From positions 15,217,904 to 15,281,903 of the forward strand of contig OZ038436.1 in the NCBI GenBank assembly GCA_964036275.1: a stretch of DNA of 64,000 bases, written 5' to 3'. Made by a program: the position numbers and the translations under genes. The notes under the pieces are model-generated. The model was given only the letters and a program-made list of their open reading frames with translations. It did no database searches and was not told the origin of the DNA. The DNA comes from Litoditis marina (Eukaryota; Nematoda; Chromadorea; Rhabditida; Rhabditidae). Each line of letters opens with the position of its first letter. Position 1 is the stretch's first letter. Positions 1-13,074 of the stretch are shown piece after piece.

Positions 1-2016
1 AGAACTAACTTGGACGTCAAAATATCAGTTTTGAGTTTTGACGTCTTCTGGACTTCAGAATTATGCTCGTCGTCAGTAGAATTTCACTTCTGGCACCTAC
101 GTGTTGTTGAGAGAAGCATCTGAGTCTTATTAAGTGGCAAGCTAACGTTCCACGTGAAATCTGTTAAGACATCAAAGATCTTGTTGACGATTTCGGTCAC
201 GTGACCCGATAAGCCAACTCAACCAACTTACAGTATTATCGATTTTTGTAGGAAAAAATGGCTATTTTTCTTAGATTTTTCTACACAATGATTATCACTC
301 TTCAACTAATACACACAGACAGTTTCCAAACAATTGATGCATTTTGTGAACTTCTACAAATGAAATAGTAACTCGAAAAATAAAAAAAATAATAAAAACT
401 GAACCAATATAGCTACGCAACAATTTCAACGTTTCCAGGTATCAGCCCAGTGAGCCGAACATTCGCTAATTGACAACTTTTTCTGAATGTTGAAACCGGC
501 CGATATGCATATTCGCAGTTTGAAAATTTTTTCAACTCATTCAATCTCAAAAAGTTTGAGTGATGACGGGATGTCAGTGTGGTAGGTGGTTAGGCTAGTG
601 CGGTCATTTCGTTACACAAAATTGGGCACAATTCTATTCAGCCATCCTCACGTTATAAAATCGATGAGTCATCATTTTTGCAGAAAAAAACTCATAAAAA
701 ATCGATAAATCAATATGATGGATTTTAGTTAGGGGCGCTAAGGTCGCGAAGGCTGGAGGTATGTGGTATGTAGATATGAGCAAAATCGTAACAACTTTTC
801 GCCACGCTCAAAGTCCACATTTCGCAGTTTGAAAATTTTTTCAACTCATTCAATCTCAAAAAGTTTGAGTGATGACGGGATGTCAGTGTGGTAGATGGTT
901 AGGCTACTGCGGTCATTTCGTTACACAAAATTGGGCACAATTCTGTTCAGCCATTCTCACGGTATAAAATCGATGACGTCATCACTTTTACATAAAATGG
1001 TTCATAAAAAATCGATAAATCAATATGATGGATTTTAATCAGGGGCGCTAAGGTCGCGAAGGCTGGAGGTATATTGTATGTAAATATTAACAGTTTTGTA
1101 ACAACTTTTTGTCGCCACCCCAGCAGTTTGAAAATTTTTTCAACTCATTCAATCTCAAAAAGTTTGAGTGATGACGGGATGTCAGTGTGGTAGGTGGTTA
1201 GGCTACTGCGGTTATTTCGTTACACAAAATCGGGCACAATTCTGTTCAGCCATTCTCACGGTATAAAATCGATGACGTCATCACTTTTACATAAAATGGT
1301 TCATAAAAAGTCGATAAATCAATATGATGGATTTTAGTTCGGGGGGCTAAGGTCACGGGGGCTGGAGCTATGCTGTATGTAGGTGAGAGCCAAATCGTAA
1401 CAACTTTTTGTCACGGTCAAAGTCCTTGTAACTCTATGTATAGGGGGGTGAACGCAAATTTTTCGGATCAATTTTTTCCATACTTGGGATTGTCACTCGG
1501 ACATGTTCTTCTGATACATAGTAGTCGTACTCGATATCTATCTGGAAATGTCAAAATAATTCAGGATTTCATCGTTTAACACAGTTTAAATTGATGTTTA
1601 CGGTCACGTGACCCGATAAGCCACCTCAGCCAACTTACAAGATTATCGATTTTTGAGATATTTCTATGAAAAATGCATATTTTTCTTAGATTTTTTCACA
1701 CAATGATTGTAACTACCTATCAAGTATTTACAGTCAGTATGCGTTCATTTAATTCATTTTGGGGAGTTCTACATTATAAATAGTGACTCGAAAAATTAAA
1801 AAAGTTCGTAAAAAACGAATCAATGTAGCTACGCAACAATTTCCACGTTTTCAGGTATTAGCCCGGTGAAAAAAATCGATAAATCAATATGATGGATTTT
1901 AGTTAGGGGGGCTAAGGTCACAGGGGCTGGAGGTATACTATATGTAGGTATCAGCCAAATCGTAACAACTTTTTGTCACGGTCAAAGTCCTTGTAACTCT
2001 ATGTATAGGGGGGTGA
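1..2016 (-). mobile_element. Helitron-like unit, cut by the window edge
   Basis: The minus-strand 5' tip is at 2016, and the 3' end would lie beyond the left edge. The unit is composite. A second 5'-tip sequence without a preceding CTAG end occurs at 1451, and three copies of a roughly 300-bp internal repeat lie at about 512-1375. From 1 to about 1451 it appears identical to 21,118-22,568. Confidence 0.7.
512..1375. repeat. Internal ~300-bp tandem repeat, three copies
   Basis: Three consecutive copies start near 512, 820 and 1125. Each opens with GCAGTTTGAAAATTTTTTCA, continues through a TTTGAGTGATGACGGGATG block and closes with GATAAATCAATATGATGG. The second and third carry the palindrome GATGACGTCATC; the first has a one-base variant of it. 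The same triplet recurs at about 21,629-22,492, and single diverged copies lie near 4,961 and 23,050. Confidence 0.8.
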
Positions 2017-5000
2017 CTAGGCCGGCTATCGCCGACCTAGCTGGGGGGTACCCCCAGACCCCCCCTGTTGGTTATTGGTAGCTTTGTAGAAGTTTATAGG
2101 TAATTTTACAAAGTTTTGACATGTTTAGCCATGTTTGGACATGTTTTGTAGTTTTGACGTCTTCTGTTATTCTGAATCTGAGTCGTAGTACATCCAACAT
2201 GTCGTACTATCATCTACTATCAATGTACTAACTATCTAAGGCACTTAGAACTAACTTGGACGTCAAAATATCAATTTCAAGTTCTGACGTCTTCGTGCTC
2301 TCAGAATCTGAGTTGTCGTACATCTCACAAGTCATACTATCGTCTCCTATCTGTGTTCTAACTATTTAACGCATTAAGAACTATCTCCCACGTCAATATA
2401 TCACTTTTCAGTTTTGACGTCTTCTGGCCTTCAGAATCTGAGTCGTCGTGCATCTCACAGGTCATACTATCGTCTACTATCTGTGTTCTAACTATTTAAC
2501 GCATTTAGAACTATCTCCCACGTCAACATGTCACTTTTCAGTTCTGACGTCTTCTAGCCTTCTGAATCTGAGTCGTCTTGCATCTCACAGGTCATAATAT
2601 TGTCTACTATCTGTGTTCTAACTATTTAACGCATTTAGAACTATCTCCCACGTCAACATGTCACTTTTCAGTTCTGACGTCTTCTAGCCTTCTGAATCTG
2701 AGTCGTCTTGCATCTCACAGGTCATAATATTGTCTACTATCTATGTACTAACTATCTACGGCATTTAAAACTATCTCCGACGTCAATATGTCACTTTTCA
2801 TTTTTGATGCCTTCTGACCTTCAGAATCTCAGTCCTCGTTCATCTAAGACGTCATACTATCGTCTACAATCTTTGTACTAACTATCTACGGCATTAAGAA
2901 CTATCTCCGACGTCAATATGTCCCTTTTCATTTTTGACGTCTTCTGGCCTTCAGAATCTCAGTCCTCGTTCATCTAAAACGTCATACTATCGTCTACTAT
3001 CTATGTACTAACTATCTACGGCATTTAAAACTATCTACGACGTCAATATGTCCCTTTTCATTTTTGACGTCTTCTGGCCTTCAGAATCTCAGTCCTCGTT
3101 CATCTAAAACGTCATACTATCGTCTACTATCTATGTACTAAATATCTACGGCATTTAGAACTATCTACGACGTCAAAATATCAGTTTTGAGTTTTGACAT
3201 CTTCTGGACTTCAGAATTATGCTCGTCGTCAATAGTATATCATTTCTGGCATCTACGTGATGTTGAGAGAGGCATCTAAGTATTATCAAGTAGTAATCTA
3301 ACGTTACACGTGAAATCTGTTAAAACATCAAAGATTATGTTGACGATTATAGTCACGTGACCCAATAAACCAACTCAGCCAACTTACAGAAATATTGATT
3401 TTGATGGGAAATTTGAAGTGGTAATTTCAGTTTTACACTATGATGGTTATCTTCCTACTGTACTCTACTATCTATGGTACAACTATCAAGTTCGAATTCC
3501 TTCTCTAACGGAAATCTCAAAAAATGAACTATGGGTTTAGTACTACTTTGAAAATTCGAGAACTCGGCTCAAACTTTATTTGAAAGCTTCTTTTCTGGCC
3601 ATCTTTCAACTATCATTGGGTTTTATCGTAAAACACTATCAAATCTAAGATATCTCCATTTTGAACAATTTGAGCCACTTTCGAAATGTCACATACGTAC
3701 AATATAAAAAAGTTAAAAAATTTATGTATCTTCACATTGCAGAAAACTCTCATATTTTATCCATAAACTACATTTTGGAAGCTCCAATTTTTAAGCACCA
3801 GAAAGTTGGAGCTTATCGCTGGATTTTTCGAGTTTTCCTAATGTCGACGAAATTGACTGCTTTTTGCACTTTGTGATGATGTAACTTTTTTATCTATGCA
3901 TATTTTTTCGATCTGAAAGTTGAGAAACCATCTGCTAGAAGTTCTTCATCCGTGCGCATTAGATTTCAGATTTGGCGTTCAGCCGTTCTGTAGAAATAAG
4001 CAAAGTACATGTTGAAAATTTGTAAAAAATCTAAAATTGTCATTTTTGACATTGAACGTTCGGGTCTTGGATATGTTTTCTGTACACGCCTATATAGTTA
4101 TATTATACAGAGAAACTGAAACATTTATGTTTTTGACCTACCGAAAAATCACTTTGAAAATTTCCGATCGATATTTCTCGAAAGTTACCCGATGTACTTT
4201 AGGTAATATTTTGCATGTAGTCATGTCTCTATGGGATGTATATTAAAATGGAATAAAAAGTAGGTGTCCAGCATCTTTGAAGCGAGATGAATTTTTAGAT
4301 GAGAATTTTCAGACATTCTTAGAATTCGGGACACGGAGAGAAATATGTATGGCGAGGACCTATACTACTATGGTATATAGACTTTTGAAAGTTGAAGTCT
4401 TGTTGAAGTTTTTTCCCTTTGAAAGTTAATGGTAAACAATGATAACGCCGAAAGTCCAGATAACTCTATGTATAGGGGGGTGACCGCAAATTTTTTCGGA
4501 TCAAATTTTTCATACTTCCGATTGTCACTCGGACATGTTCTTTTAATACATAGTAGTCGTACTCGATATCTATCTGGACATGTCGAAAAAATTCAAGATT
4601 TCATCGTTTAACACAGTTTAAATTGATGTTTACGGTCACGTGACCCGATAAGCCACTTCAGCCAACTTACAGGATTATCGATTTTTCAGAGATTTCTATG
4701 AAAAATGCATATTTTTCTTAGATTTTTGCACACAATGATTGTTACTGCCTATTAAGTATTCACAGTCAGTATGCGTTCATTTAATTCATTTTGGGGAGTT
4801 CTACAATATAAATAGTGACTCGAAAAATTGAAAAAGTTTGTAAAAAACGAATCAATGTAGCTACGCAACAATTTCACGGTTTCCATGTATCAGCTCACTA
4901 AGCTAGACATTTCACTAATTGACAACTTTTTCTGAATGTTGAAACCGACCGAAATGCTTATTCGCAGTTTGAAACTTTTTTCAACTCATTCAATCTCAAA

Positions 5001-5589
5001 AAGTTCGTATGTTAACGACATGTTATTGCGGTTAGTGGCTAGGCTAACATGTTCATTTCGTTTGGTGAAATCAATGCGAAATTCTGTTGAGCCATTGTCA
5101 GGTTATAAAATCGATGACGTCATCATTTTTACATAAAAATGTTCATAAAAATCGAGAATAACAAATTGAGCCCTAATGCCTCGACTATCTTTCTAGCAGT
5201 TGTCAGCTACGTAACATACTTTTTGTGGGAGAAAATCGAAGCACCTTTTTGGTTTCATTGAACCCCCTCCTCGCAAAAAGTGCTAAAGTTAACTTCGTTG
5301 TAGACAACAGTGGGGATAATCTGATTTGAATTTTGTATAGAGCTTATGTAGTATGTAGTTACTGGAAGGATAACTGGTAATTATCTCTAGCGGCACGCCA
5401 GCCAGAGCCATCAGAAAGAGGCCTCATTTTCAACTTTTGTGCATTAAAAATCGATAAATCAATATTATCGATTTCTTTTGATCTTGCACTTTTGGAATGT
5501 TAAGACGTATGTTGTATGGAAGTATGAGCCAGATCGGAACAACTTTTGTTAACGCTCAAAAGCTTGTAACTCTATATATAGAGGGGTGA
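2017..5589 (-). mobile_element. Helitron-like composite unit with eight satellite monomers
   Basis: This 3.57-kb unit is bounded by CTAG at 2017 and a TC tip at 5589. An extra 5'-tip sequence at 4483, without its own 3' hairpin, divides it in two. The 4,484-5,589 part resembles 22,569-23,675. The 2,017-4,483 part resembles the standard 1.56-kb unit, with about eight 130-bp monomers inserted at its 3' side. Confidence 0.7.
2150..3180. repeat. 130-bp satellite, about eight copies
   Basis: Tandem monomers of about 130 bp are recognisable by TTTTGACGTCTTCTGG, then CAGAATCTGAGTC, then a GTCATACTATCGTCTAC block. Copies here are more diverged than those at 5,720-8,720, and the leftmost and rightmost monomers grade into the single-copy version found in the standard unit. 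Confidence 0.9.
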
Positions 5590-5719
5590 CTAGGCCGGCT
5601 ATCGCCGACCTAGCTGGGGGGTACCCCCAGACCCCCCCCCCCTGTTGGTTGTTGGTAAGTTTGTAGATGTTTATAGGTAATTTTACAAAGTTTTGTCATG
5701 TTAAGCCATGTTTCGACCT

Positions 5720-8700
5720 GTTTTGTAGTTTTGAGCTCTTCTGGCCTTCAGAATCTGAGTCGTCGTGCATCTCACAGGTCATAATATCATCTAATTTCTG
5801 TGTTCTAACTATCTCACGCATTTAGAACTATCTCCCACGTCAATATGTCACTTTTCAGTTTTGACGTATTCTGGCCTTCAGAATCTGAGTTGTCGTTCAT
5901 CTCACAGGTCATAATATCATCTAATTTCTGTGTTCTAACTATCTCACGCATTTAGAACTATCTCCCACGTCAATATGTCACTTTTCAGTTTTGACGTCTT
6001 CTGGCCTTCAGAATCTGAGTTGTCGTTCATCTCACAGGTCATACTATCGTCCCCTATCTGTGTTCTAACTATCTCACGCATTTAGAACTATCTCCCACGT
6101 CAATATGTCACTTTTCAGTTTTGACGTCTTCTGGCCTTCAGAATCTGAGTCGTCGTGCATCTCACAGGTCATAATATCATCTAATTTCTGTGTTCTAACT
6201 ATCTCACGCATTTAGAACTATCTCCCACGTCAATATGTCACTTTTCAGTTTTGACGTCTTCTGGCCTTCAGAATCTGAGTCGTCGTGCATCTCACAGGTC
6301 ATACTATCATCTACTTTCTGTGTTTTAACTATCTAACGCATTTAGAACTATCTCCCACGTCAATATGTCACTTTTCAGTTTTGACGTCTTCTGGCCTTCA
6401 GAATCTGAGTCGTCGTACATCTCACAGGTCATACTATCGTCTACTATCTGTGTTTTAACTATCTAACGCATTTAGAACTATCTCCCACGTCAATATGTCA
6501 CTTTTCAGTTTTGACGTCTTCTGGCCTTCAGAATCTGAGTCGTCGTGCATCTCACAGGTCATACTATCGTCTACTATCTGTGTTCTAACTATCTAACGCA
6601 TTCAGAACTATCTCCCACGTCAGTATGTCACTTTTCAGTTTTGACGTCTTTTGGCCTCCAGAATCTGAGTCGTCGTGCATCTCACAGGTCATACTATCGT
6701 CTAATATCTGTGTTCTAATTATCTAACGCATTTAGAACTATCTCCCACGTCAATAGGTCACTTTTCAGTTTTGACGTCTTCTGGCCTTCAGAATCTGAGT
6801 CGTCGTGCATCTCACAGGTCATACTATCCTCTACTATCTGTGTTTTAACTATCTAACGCATTTAGAACTATCTCCCACGTCAATATGTCACTTTTCAGTT
6901 TTGACGTCTTCTGGCCTTCAGAATCTGAGTCGTCGTGCATCTCACAGGTCATAATATCATCTAATTTCTGTGTTCTAACTATCTCACGCATTTAGAACTA
7001 TCTCCCACGTCAATATGTCACTTTTCAGTTTTGACGTCTTCTGGCCTTCAGAATCTGAGTCGTCGTGCATCTCACAGGTCATACTATCATCTACTTTCTG
7101 TGTTTTAACTATCTAACGCATTTAGAACTATCTCCCACGTCAATATGTCACTTTTCAGTTTTGACGTCTTCTGGCCTTCAGAATCTGAGTCGTCGTACAT
7201 CTCACAGGTCATACTATTGTCTACTATCTGTGTTCCAACTATCTAACGCATTTAGAACTATCTCCCACGTCTGTATGTCACTTTTCAGTTTTGACGTCTT
7301 TTGGCCTCCAGAATCTGAGTCGTCGTGCATCTCACAGGTCATACTATCGTCTACTATCTGTGTTTTAACTATCTAACGCATTTAGAACTATCTCCCACGT
7401 CAATATGTCACTTTTCAGTTTTGACGTCTTCTGGCCTTCAGAATCTGAGTCGTCGTACATCTCACAGGTCATACTATTGTCTACTATCTGTGTTCCAACT
7501 ATCTAACGCATTTAGAACTATCTCCCACGTCTGTATGTCACTTTTCAGTTTTGACGTCTTTTGGCCTCCAGAATCTGAGTCGTCGTGCATCTCACAGGTC
7601 ATACTATCGTCTACTATCTGTGTTTTAACTATCTAACGCATTTAGAACTATCTCCCACGTCAATATGTCACTTTTCAGTTTTGACGTCTTCTGGCCTTCA
7701 GAATCTGAGTCGTCGTGCATCTCACAGGTCATACTATCGTCTACTATCTGTGTTCTAACTATCTAACGCATTCAGAACTATCTCCCACGTCAGTATGTCA
7801 CTTTTCAGTTTTGACGTCTTTTGGCCTCCAGAATCTGAGTCGTCGTGCATCTCACAGGTCATACTATCGTCTAATATCTGTGTTCTAATTATCTAACGCA
7901 TTTAGAACTATCTCCCACGTCAATAGGTCACTTTTCAGTTTTGACGTCTTCTGGCCTTCAGAATCTGAGTCGTCGTGCATCTCACAGGTCATACTATCCT
8001 CTACTATCTGTGTTTTAACTATCTAACGCATTTAGAACTATCTCCCACGTCAATATGTCACTTTTCAGTTTTGACGTCTTCTGGCCTTCAGAATCTGAGT
8101 CGTCGTGCATCTCACAGGTCATACTATCCTCTACTATCTGTGTTCTAACTATCTAACACATTTAGAACTATCTTCCACGTCAATATGTCACTTTTCAGTT
8201 TTGACGTCTTCTGGCCTTCAGAATCTGAGTCGTCGTGCATCTCACAGGTCATACTATCGTCTAATATCTGTGTTTTAACTATCTAACGCATTTAGAACTA
8301 TCTCCCACGTCAATATGTCACTTTTCAGTTTTGACGTCTTCTGGCCTTCAGAATCTGAGTCGTCGTGCATTTCACAGGTCATACTCTTATCTACTTTCCA
8401 TGTTCTAACTATCTACAGCATTTAGAACTGTCTCTGACGTCAATATGTTAGTTTTCAGTTTTGACGTCTTCTGACCTTCAGAATCTGAGTCGTCCTGCAT
8501 CTAAGACGTCATACTATCGTCTACTTTTCATATTAAAACTATCTGAAGCATGTAAAAGTATCTCCGACGTCAATATATTGATTTAGAGTTTTGACCTCTT
8601 CTGGTTTTCAGAATCTAACTCTACGTATATCTGACACGTCCTACTAACACTAAATGATCATGTATCAACTATATATTACATTCCAAACTATCTCTGACGT

Positions 8701-8720
8701 CGAATTTTCAATTTTACAGT
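5720..8720. repeat. 130-bp satellite array, about 23 copies
   Basis: The string TTTAGAACTATCTCCCACGT or a one-base variant of it starts at 5821 and recurs every 130 bp up to 8291, with a diverged copy at 8421, so there is no net indel over 20 monomers. Higher-order structure is visible. A block near 6,471-6,950 recurs 1,170 bp (9 monomers) later, a block near 6,160-6,400 recurs 780 bp (6 monomers) later, and 7,121-7,380 repeats at 7,381-7,640. The two 103-residue open frames here are by-products of the 130-bp period. Confidence 0.95.
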
Positions 8721-8729
8721 TTTCTGGCA

Positions 8730-9432
8730 GGGCTCTCAGAATCCTACGTGAAATGGTGACATGATTGTTACTTTTTGGAACAATGTAATCATAACATTCT
8801 GAACCAACTTCCACTCGTTTTGAGAGTTTCAGACAGTTTGAACAAAGTTCATTCTGTACGAATATAATGTTATAAACATGTTTGTCTCTGACGTCATAAC
8901 ATGCATGGTACTCAGGTTGTTTACTTGGTTTCGATTCAAAATAACTTTACTTATCGATCTCGAAACTCGAAAAGCTTGAGACAGCGTAACTAATTTTTTT
9001 ATTCCAAGTACAAGGTGATAATTGTATCCAGAGGTGCGTAAAATCACTAATTACATATTGGTCATTCTATACATACAGTTAATAACTATCCCCAATTAAA
9101 CGTTTGTAAAAATTATGATGAGTATATTTTGAACTGGTTTTGGATGATAAATACTTCGACTGAGTAATGGATTCTCATAGTTAAGAGTAATCAAGCAATT
9201 CTATAAAAAAATGTAACAATCGAGAAAAACAATAATGGTTTCGTTTTCATAATCATGTAAGCTTTAAGAAAAATAGAAGAAAGTTGGAAAAATATCGTAC
9301 TTTTTCCGTTTTGCTTAGGGGGTGGGTAAGCAAATCCGTTCTGTGGCACGGAATCTCGTGCCGTGGGACGGGATTTCGCCTTACAAAGTGCAAGCTCTGT
9401 TACAGAAGGTGGATTTGCTTACTACAGAGAAA
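8730..9432. other. Unrelated sequence interrupting a Helitron-like unit
   Basis: This segment does not match the other units, although both flanks do. It is AT-rich with no coding potential I recognise. Its right end carries a hairpin (9,326-9,422). Confidence 0.5.
9326..9422. repeat. 97-bp hairpin element
   Basis: Terminal inverted repeats GTAAGCAAATCC and GGATTTGCTTAC are perfect over 12 bp. A second inner palindrome, GGCACG-GAATCT-CGTGCC, lies inside. The element sits at the edge of the sequence that interrupts the Helitron-like unit. No target duplication was recognised. Confidence 0.55.
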
Positions 9433-9956
9433 GCAAATCGATGCAAAATTCTGTCGAGCCATTGTCAGGTTATAAAATCGATGACGTCATCACTTTTACA
9501 TAAAAATGTTTATAAAAATTGAGAATAACAAATTGAGCCCTAATGCCTCGACTATCTTTCTAGCAGTTGTCAGCTACGTAACATACTTTTTGTGGGAGAG
9601 AATCGAAGCACCTTTTTGGTTTCACTGAACCCCCTCCTCGCAAAAAACGCTAAAGTCAACTTCGTTGTAGACAACATTGGGGACAATCTGATTTGATTTT
9701 TGTATAGAGCTCATGTAGTATGTAGTTACTGGAATGATAAATGCTAATAATCTCTAACGGCACGCCATCCAGAGTCGTCAGAAAAAGGCCTAATTTTCAA
9801 CTTTTGTGCATTAAAAATCAATAAATCAATATTATCGATTTCTTTCGATCTTACACTTTTGTAATGTTAAGACGTATGTTCTATGGCAATATGAGCCAAA
9901 TCGAAACAACTTTTGTTGCCGCTCAAAAGCTTGTAACTCTATGTATAGGGGGGTGA

Positions 9957-11516
9957 CTAGGCCGGCTATCGCCGACCTAGCTGGGGGGTACCCCCAGACC
10001 CCCCCCCCGTTGATTGTTGTTAAGTTGGTAGATGTTTATAGGTAATTTTACAAAGTTTTGTCGTTTTTAGCCATGTTTGGACATGTTTTGTAGTTTTGAC
10101 GTCTTCTGGCCTTCAGAATCTGAGTCGTCGTACATCTAACATGTTGTACTATCATCCACTATCTATGTTCTAACTATCTGAGGCCTTTAGAACTAACTTG
10201 GACGTCAAAATATCAGTTTGAGTTTTGACGTCTTCTGGACTTCAGAATTATGCTCGTCGTCAATAGAATATCACTTCTGGCACCTACGTGATGTTGACAG
10301 AGGCATCTAAGTATTATCAAGTAGTAATCTAACGTTACACGTGAAATATGTTGAGACATCAAAGAGCATGTTGACGATTATAGTCACGTGACCCAATAAG
10401 CCAACTCAGCCAACTTACAGAAATATTGATTTTTGATGGGAAATTTGGAGTGGTATTTCCAGTTCTACACTATGGTGGTAATCTTCCTACAGTACTCTTA
10501 TATCTATGGTACTACTATCAAATTCGAATTCCTTCTCTAACAGAAACCACGAAAAATGAACTTTGAGTTTAGTTCCACTTTGGAAATTCGAAAACTCGGC
10601 TCAAACTATATTTGAGAGCTTCGTTTTTAGATATCTCTCAACTATCATTGAGCGCTGTCGTAAAATACTATCAGATCTAAGATATCTCAGTTTTGCACGT
10701 TATGAGCCACTATCGAAATGTCACATACGTACATTATGAAAAAGTTGAAAAATTTCTGTATCTTTATATTGCAGAAAACTCTCTTATTCTATCCGTGAAC
10801 TACATTTTGAAAGCTTCAATTTTTAAGCACCAGAAAATTAGGGCTCATCGCTGGATTTCTTGAGTTTCTCTGGAATCGACGATTTTGGAGTGTTTTTTGA
10901 ACTTTGTGATGATGTAACTTTTTTGTCTATGAACATTTTTGAGATCTGAAAGTTGAGACACCAACTGCTAGAAGTTCTCTATCCGCACATATCAAATTCA
11001 AAATCTCTTGTCTATTCATTATTTAGAAATAAGCAAAGTACATGTTGAAAATCAGCGAAAAAACAAAAATCGTCATTTTTGACATTGAAAGTTCAGGTCT
11101 CGGATATGTTTTCTGTACACGTCTATATAGTTATATTATGTAGAAAAAATAGAACATTTCCGTTTTTGACATACCGAAAAATTACTTTGAAAATTTCCAA
11201 TCGATATTTCTCAAAACTTTGGTAATGTACTTTAGGTAATTTTTTGCATGTAGTCATGTCTTGACCGGAGGTATATTAAAATAGAATAAAAAGTATGTAT
11301 CCAGCATCTTTGAAACGAGATGAATTTTTGAGTGAGAATTTTCAGACATTCTTAGAATTCGGGACACGGAGCAAGACACGTATGGCGGGGACCTATACTA
11401 CTATGATATATAGAGTTTTGGAAGTTGAAGTCTTATGGAAGTTTTGGAGGTCCAAAGTTAATCGTAAACAATGTCGCCCTGCGGCGGGCTTGTAACTCTA
11501 TGTATACGGGGGGTGA
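9957..11516 (-). mobile_element. Helitron-like 1.56-kb unit (subtype a)
   Basis: This 1,560-bp unit is bounded by CTAG|TC at both ends. Near 11,295-11,345 its diagnostic segment (TATCCAGCATCTTTGAAACG) matches the unit at 2,017-4,483 rather than its immediate right-hand neighbours. Confidence 0.8.
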
Positions 11517-13074
11517 CTAGGCCGGCTATCGCCGACCTAGCTGGGGGGTACCCCCAGACCCCCCCTGTTGGTTATTGGTAGCTTTGTAGAAGTTTATAGG
11601 TAATTTTACAAAGTTTTGTCGTTTTTAGCCATGTTTGGACATGTTTTGTAGTTTTGACGTCTTCTGGCCCTCAGAATCTGAGTCCTCGTACATCACACAT
11701 GTCGTACTATCATCTACTATCTATGTACTAATTATCTGAGGCATTTAAAGCTATCTCAGACGTCAAAATATCAGTTTTAAGTTTTGACGTCTTCTGGACT
11801 TCAGAATTATGCTCGTCGTCAATAGAATATCATTTCTGGCATCTACGTGATGTTGAGAGAGGCATCTAAGTATTATCAAGTAGTAATCTAACGTTACACG
11901 TGAAATATGTTAAGACATCAAAGATTATGTTGACGATTTCAGTCACGTGACCCGATAAGCCAGCTCAGCCAACTTACAGAAATATTGATTTTTGATGGGA
12001 AAGTTGAAGTGATATTTTCAGTTCTACATCATGGTGGTAATCCTCCTACAGTACTCTAATATCTATGGTACAACTATCAAGTTCAATTCCTTCTGTAACG
12101 GAAACTTCAAAAAATGAACTATGACTTAGGTGTCCCTTTGGAAATTCGAGAACTCGGTTTAAAATGAACTTGGAAACTTGGTTTTTGGATATCTCTTAAC
12201 TATCAATGAGTTCTATCGTAAAATACTATCAGATCTGAGATATCTCTGTTTTGCACAATTTGAGCCACCACTGAAATGTCACACATGTGCATAACAAAAA
12301 AGTCGAAAATTTTCTACATCTTTGTATTGCAGAAAATTTTTATATTCTATACATGAACTACATCTTGGAAGCTTCAATTTTCAAGCACCAGAAAATTAGG
12401 GCTTATCGCTGGATTTCTTGAGTTTTCCTGGAATCGACGATTTTGGAGTGTTTTTTGAACTTTGTGATGATGTAACTTTTTTGTCTATGAACATTTTTGA
12501 GATCTAAAAGTAGAGAAACCATCTGCTAGAAGTTCTCTATTCGCACGTGTTAAATTCAGGATCTCTCGTCTATTCATTCTTCAGAACTAAGCAAAGTACA
12601 TGTTGAAAATCGGCGAAAAAACGAAAATCGTCATTTTTGGCATTGAAAGTTCGGGTGTCAGATATGTTTTTTGTACACGTCTGTATAGTCATATTATGTA
12701 GAGAAACTGGAAGATTTCTGTTTTTGACCTACCGAAAAGTGACTTTGAAAATTTCTAATCGATATTTCTCGAAAGTTACCTGATGTACTTTGGTCAATTT
12801 TTTGCATGCAAACATGTTTTCAGCTGTAGTATATTAAATTATGAAAAAATGATCAAGTGATCACTGAAGATCATTCTGTAGCATTTTGAGGTCATATTTT
12901 CTAAGATTCTTGGAATGGAAAAGTATGGCGGAGCGGCGGACGGCGGGGGCCTATACTATCATGGTATATAAGGTTTTGAAAGTTGAAGTCTTATGGAAGT
13001 TTTGGAGGTCCAAAGTTAATCGTAAACAATGTTCACATGCGGCGCCGATGTAACTCTATGTATAGGAGGGGTGA
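11517..13074 (-). mobile_element. Helitron-like 1.56-kb unit (subtype b)
   Basis: This 1,558-bp unit carries the diagnostic stretch TGATCAAGTGATCACTGAA near 12,850. Only the unit at 14,635-16,190 shares that stretch, and the two also match closely around 12,080 and 15,200. Confidence 0.8.

Larger units (their letters stand above)
5590..9956 (-). mobile_element. Helitron-like unit expanded by a long 130-bp satellite
   Basis: This is the longest unit, 4.37 kb. From its TC tip at 9956 down to about 9433 it matches 23,152-23,675. It then contains about 700 bp of unrelated sequence (about 8,730-9,432), followed by about 23 satellite monomers (about 5,720-8,720) and the usual hairpin/CTAG end at 5590. 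Confidence 0.75.

Noticed and set aside
7065..7636. Two 103-codon open frames on the plus strand
   Set aside because: They are a 260-bp (two-monomer) duplicate of the 130-bp satellite; the frame follows the repeat period and has no start context or domain.
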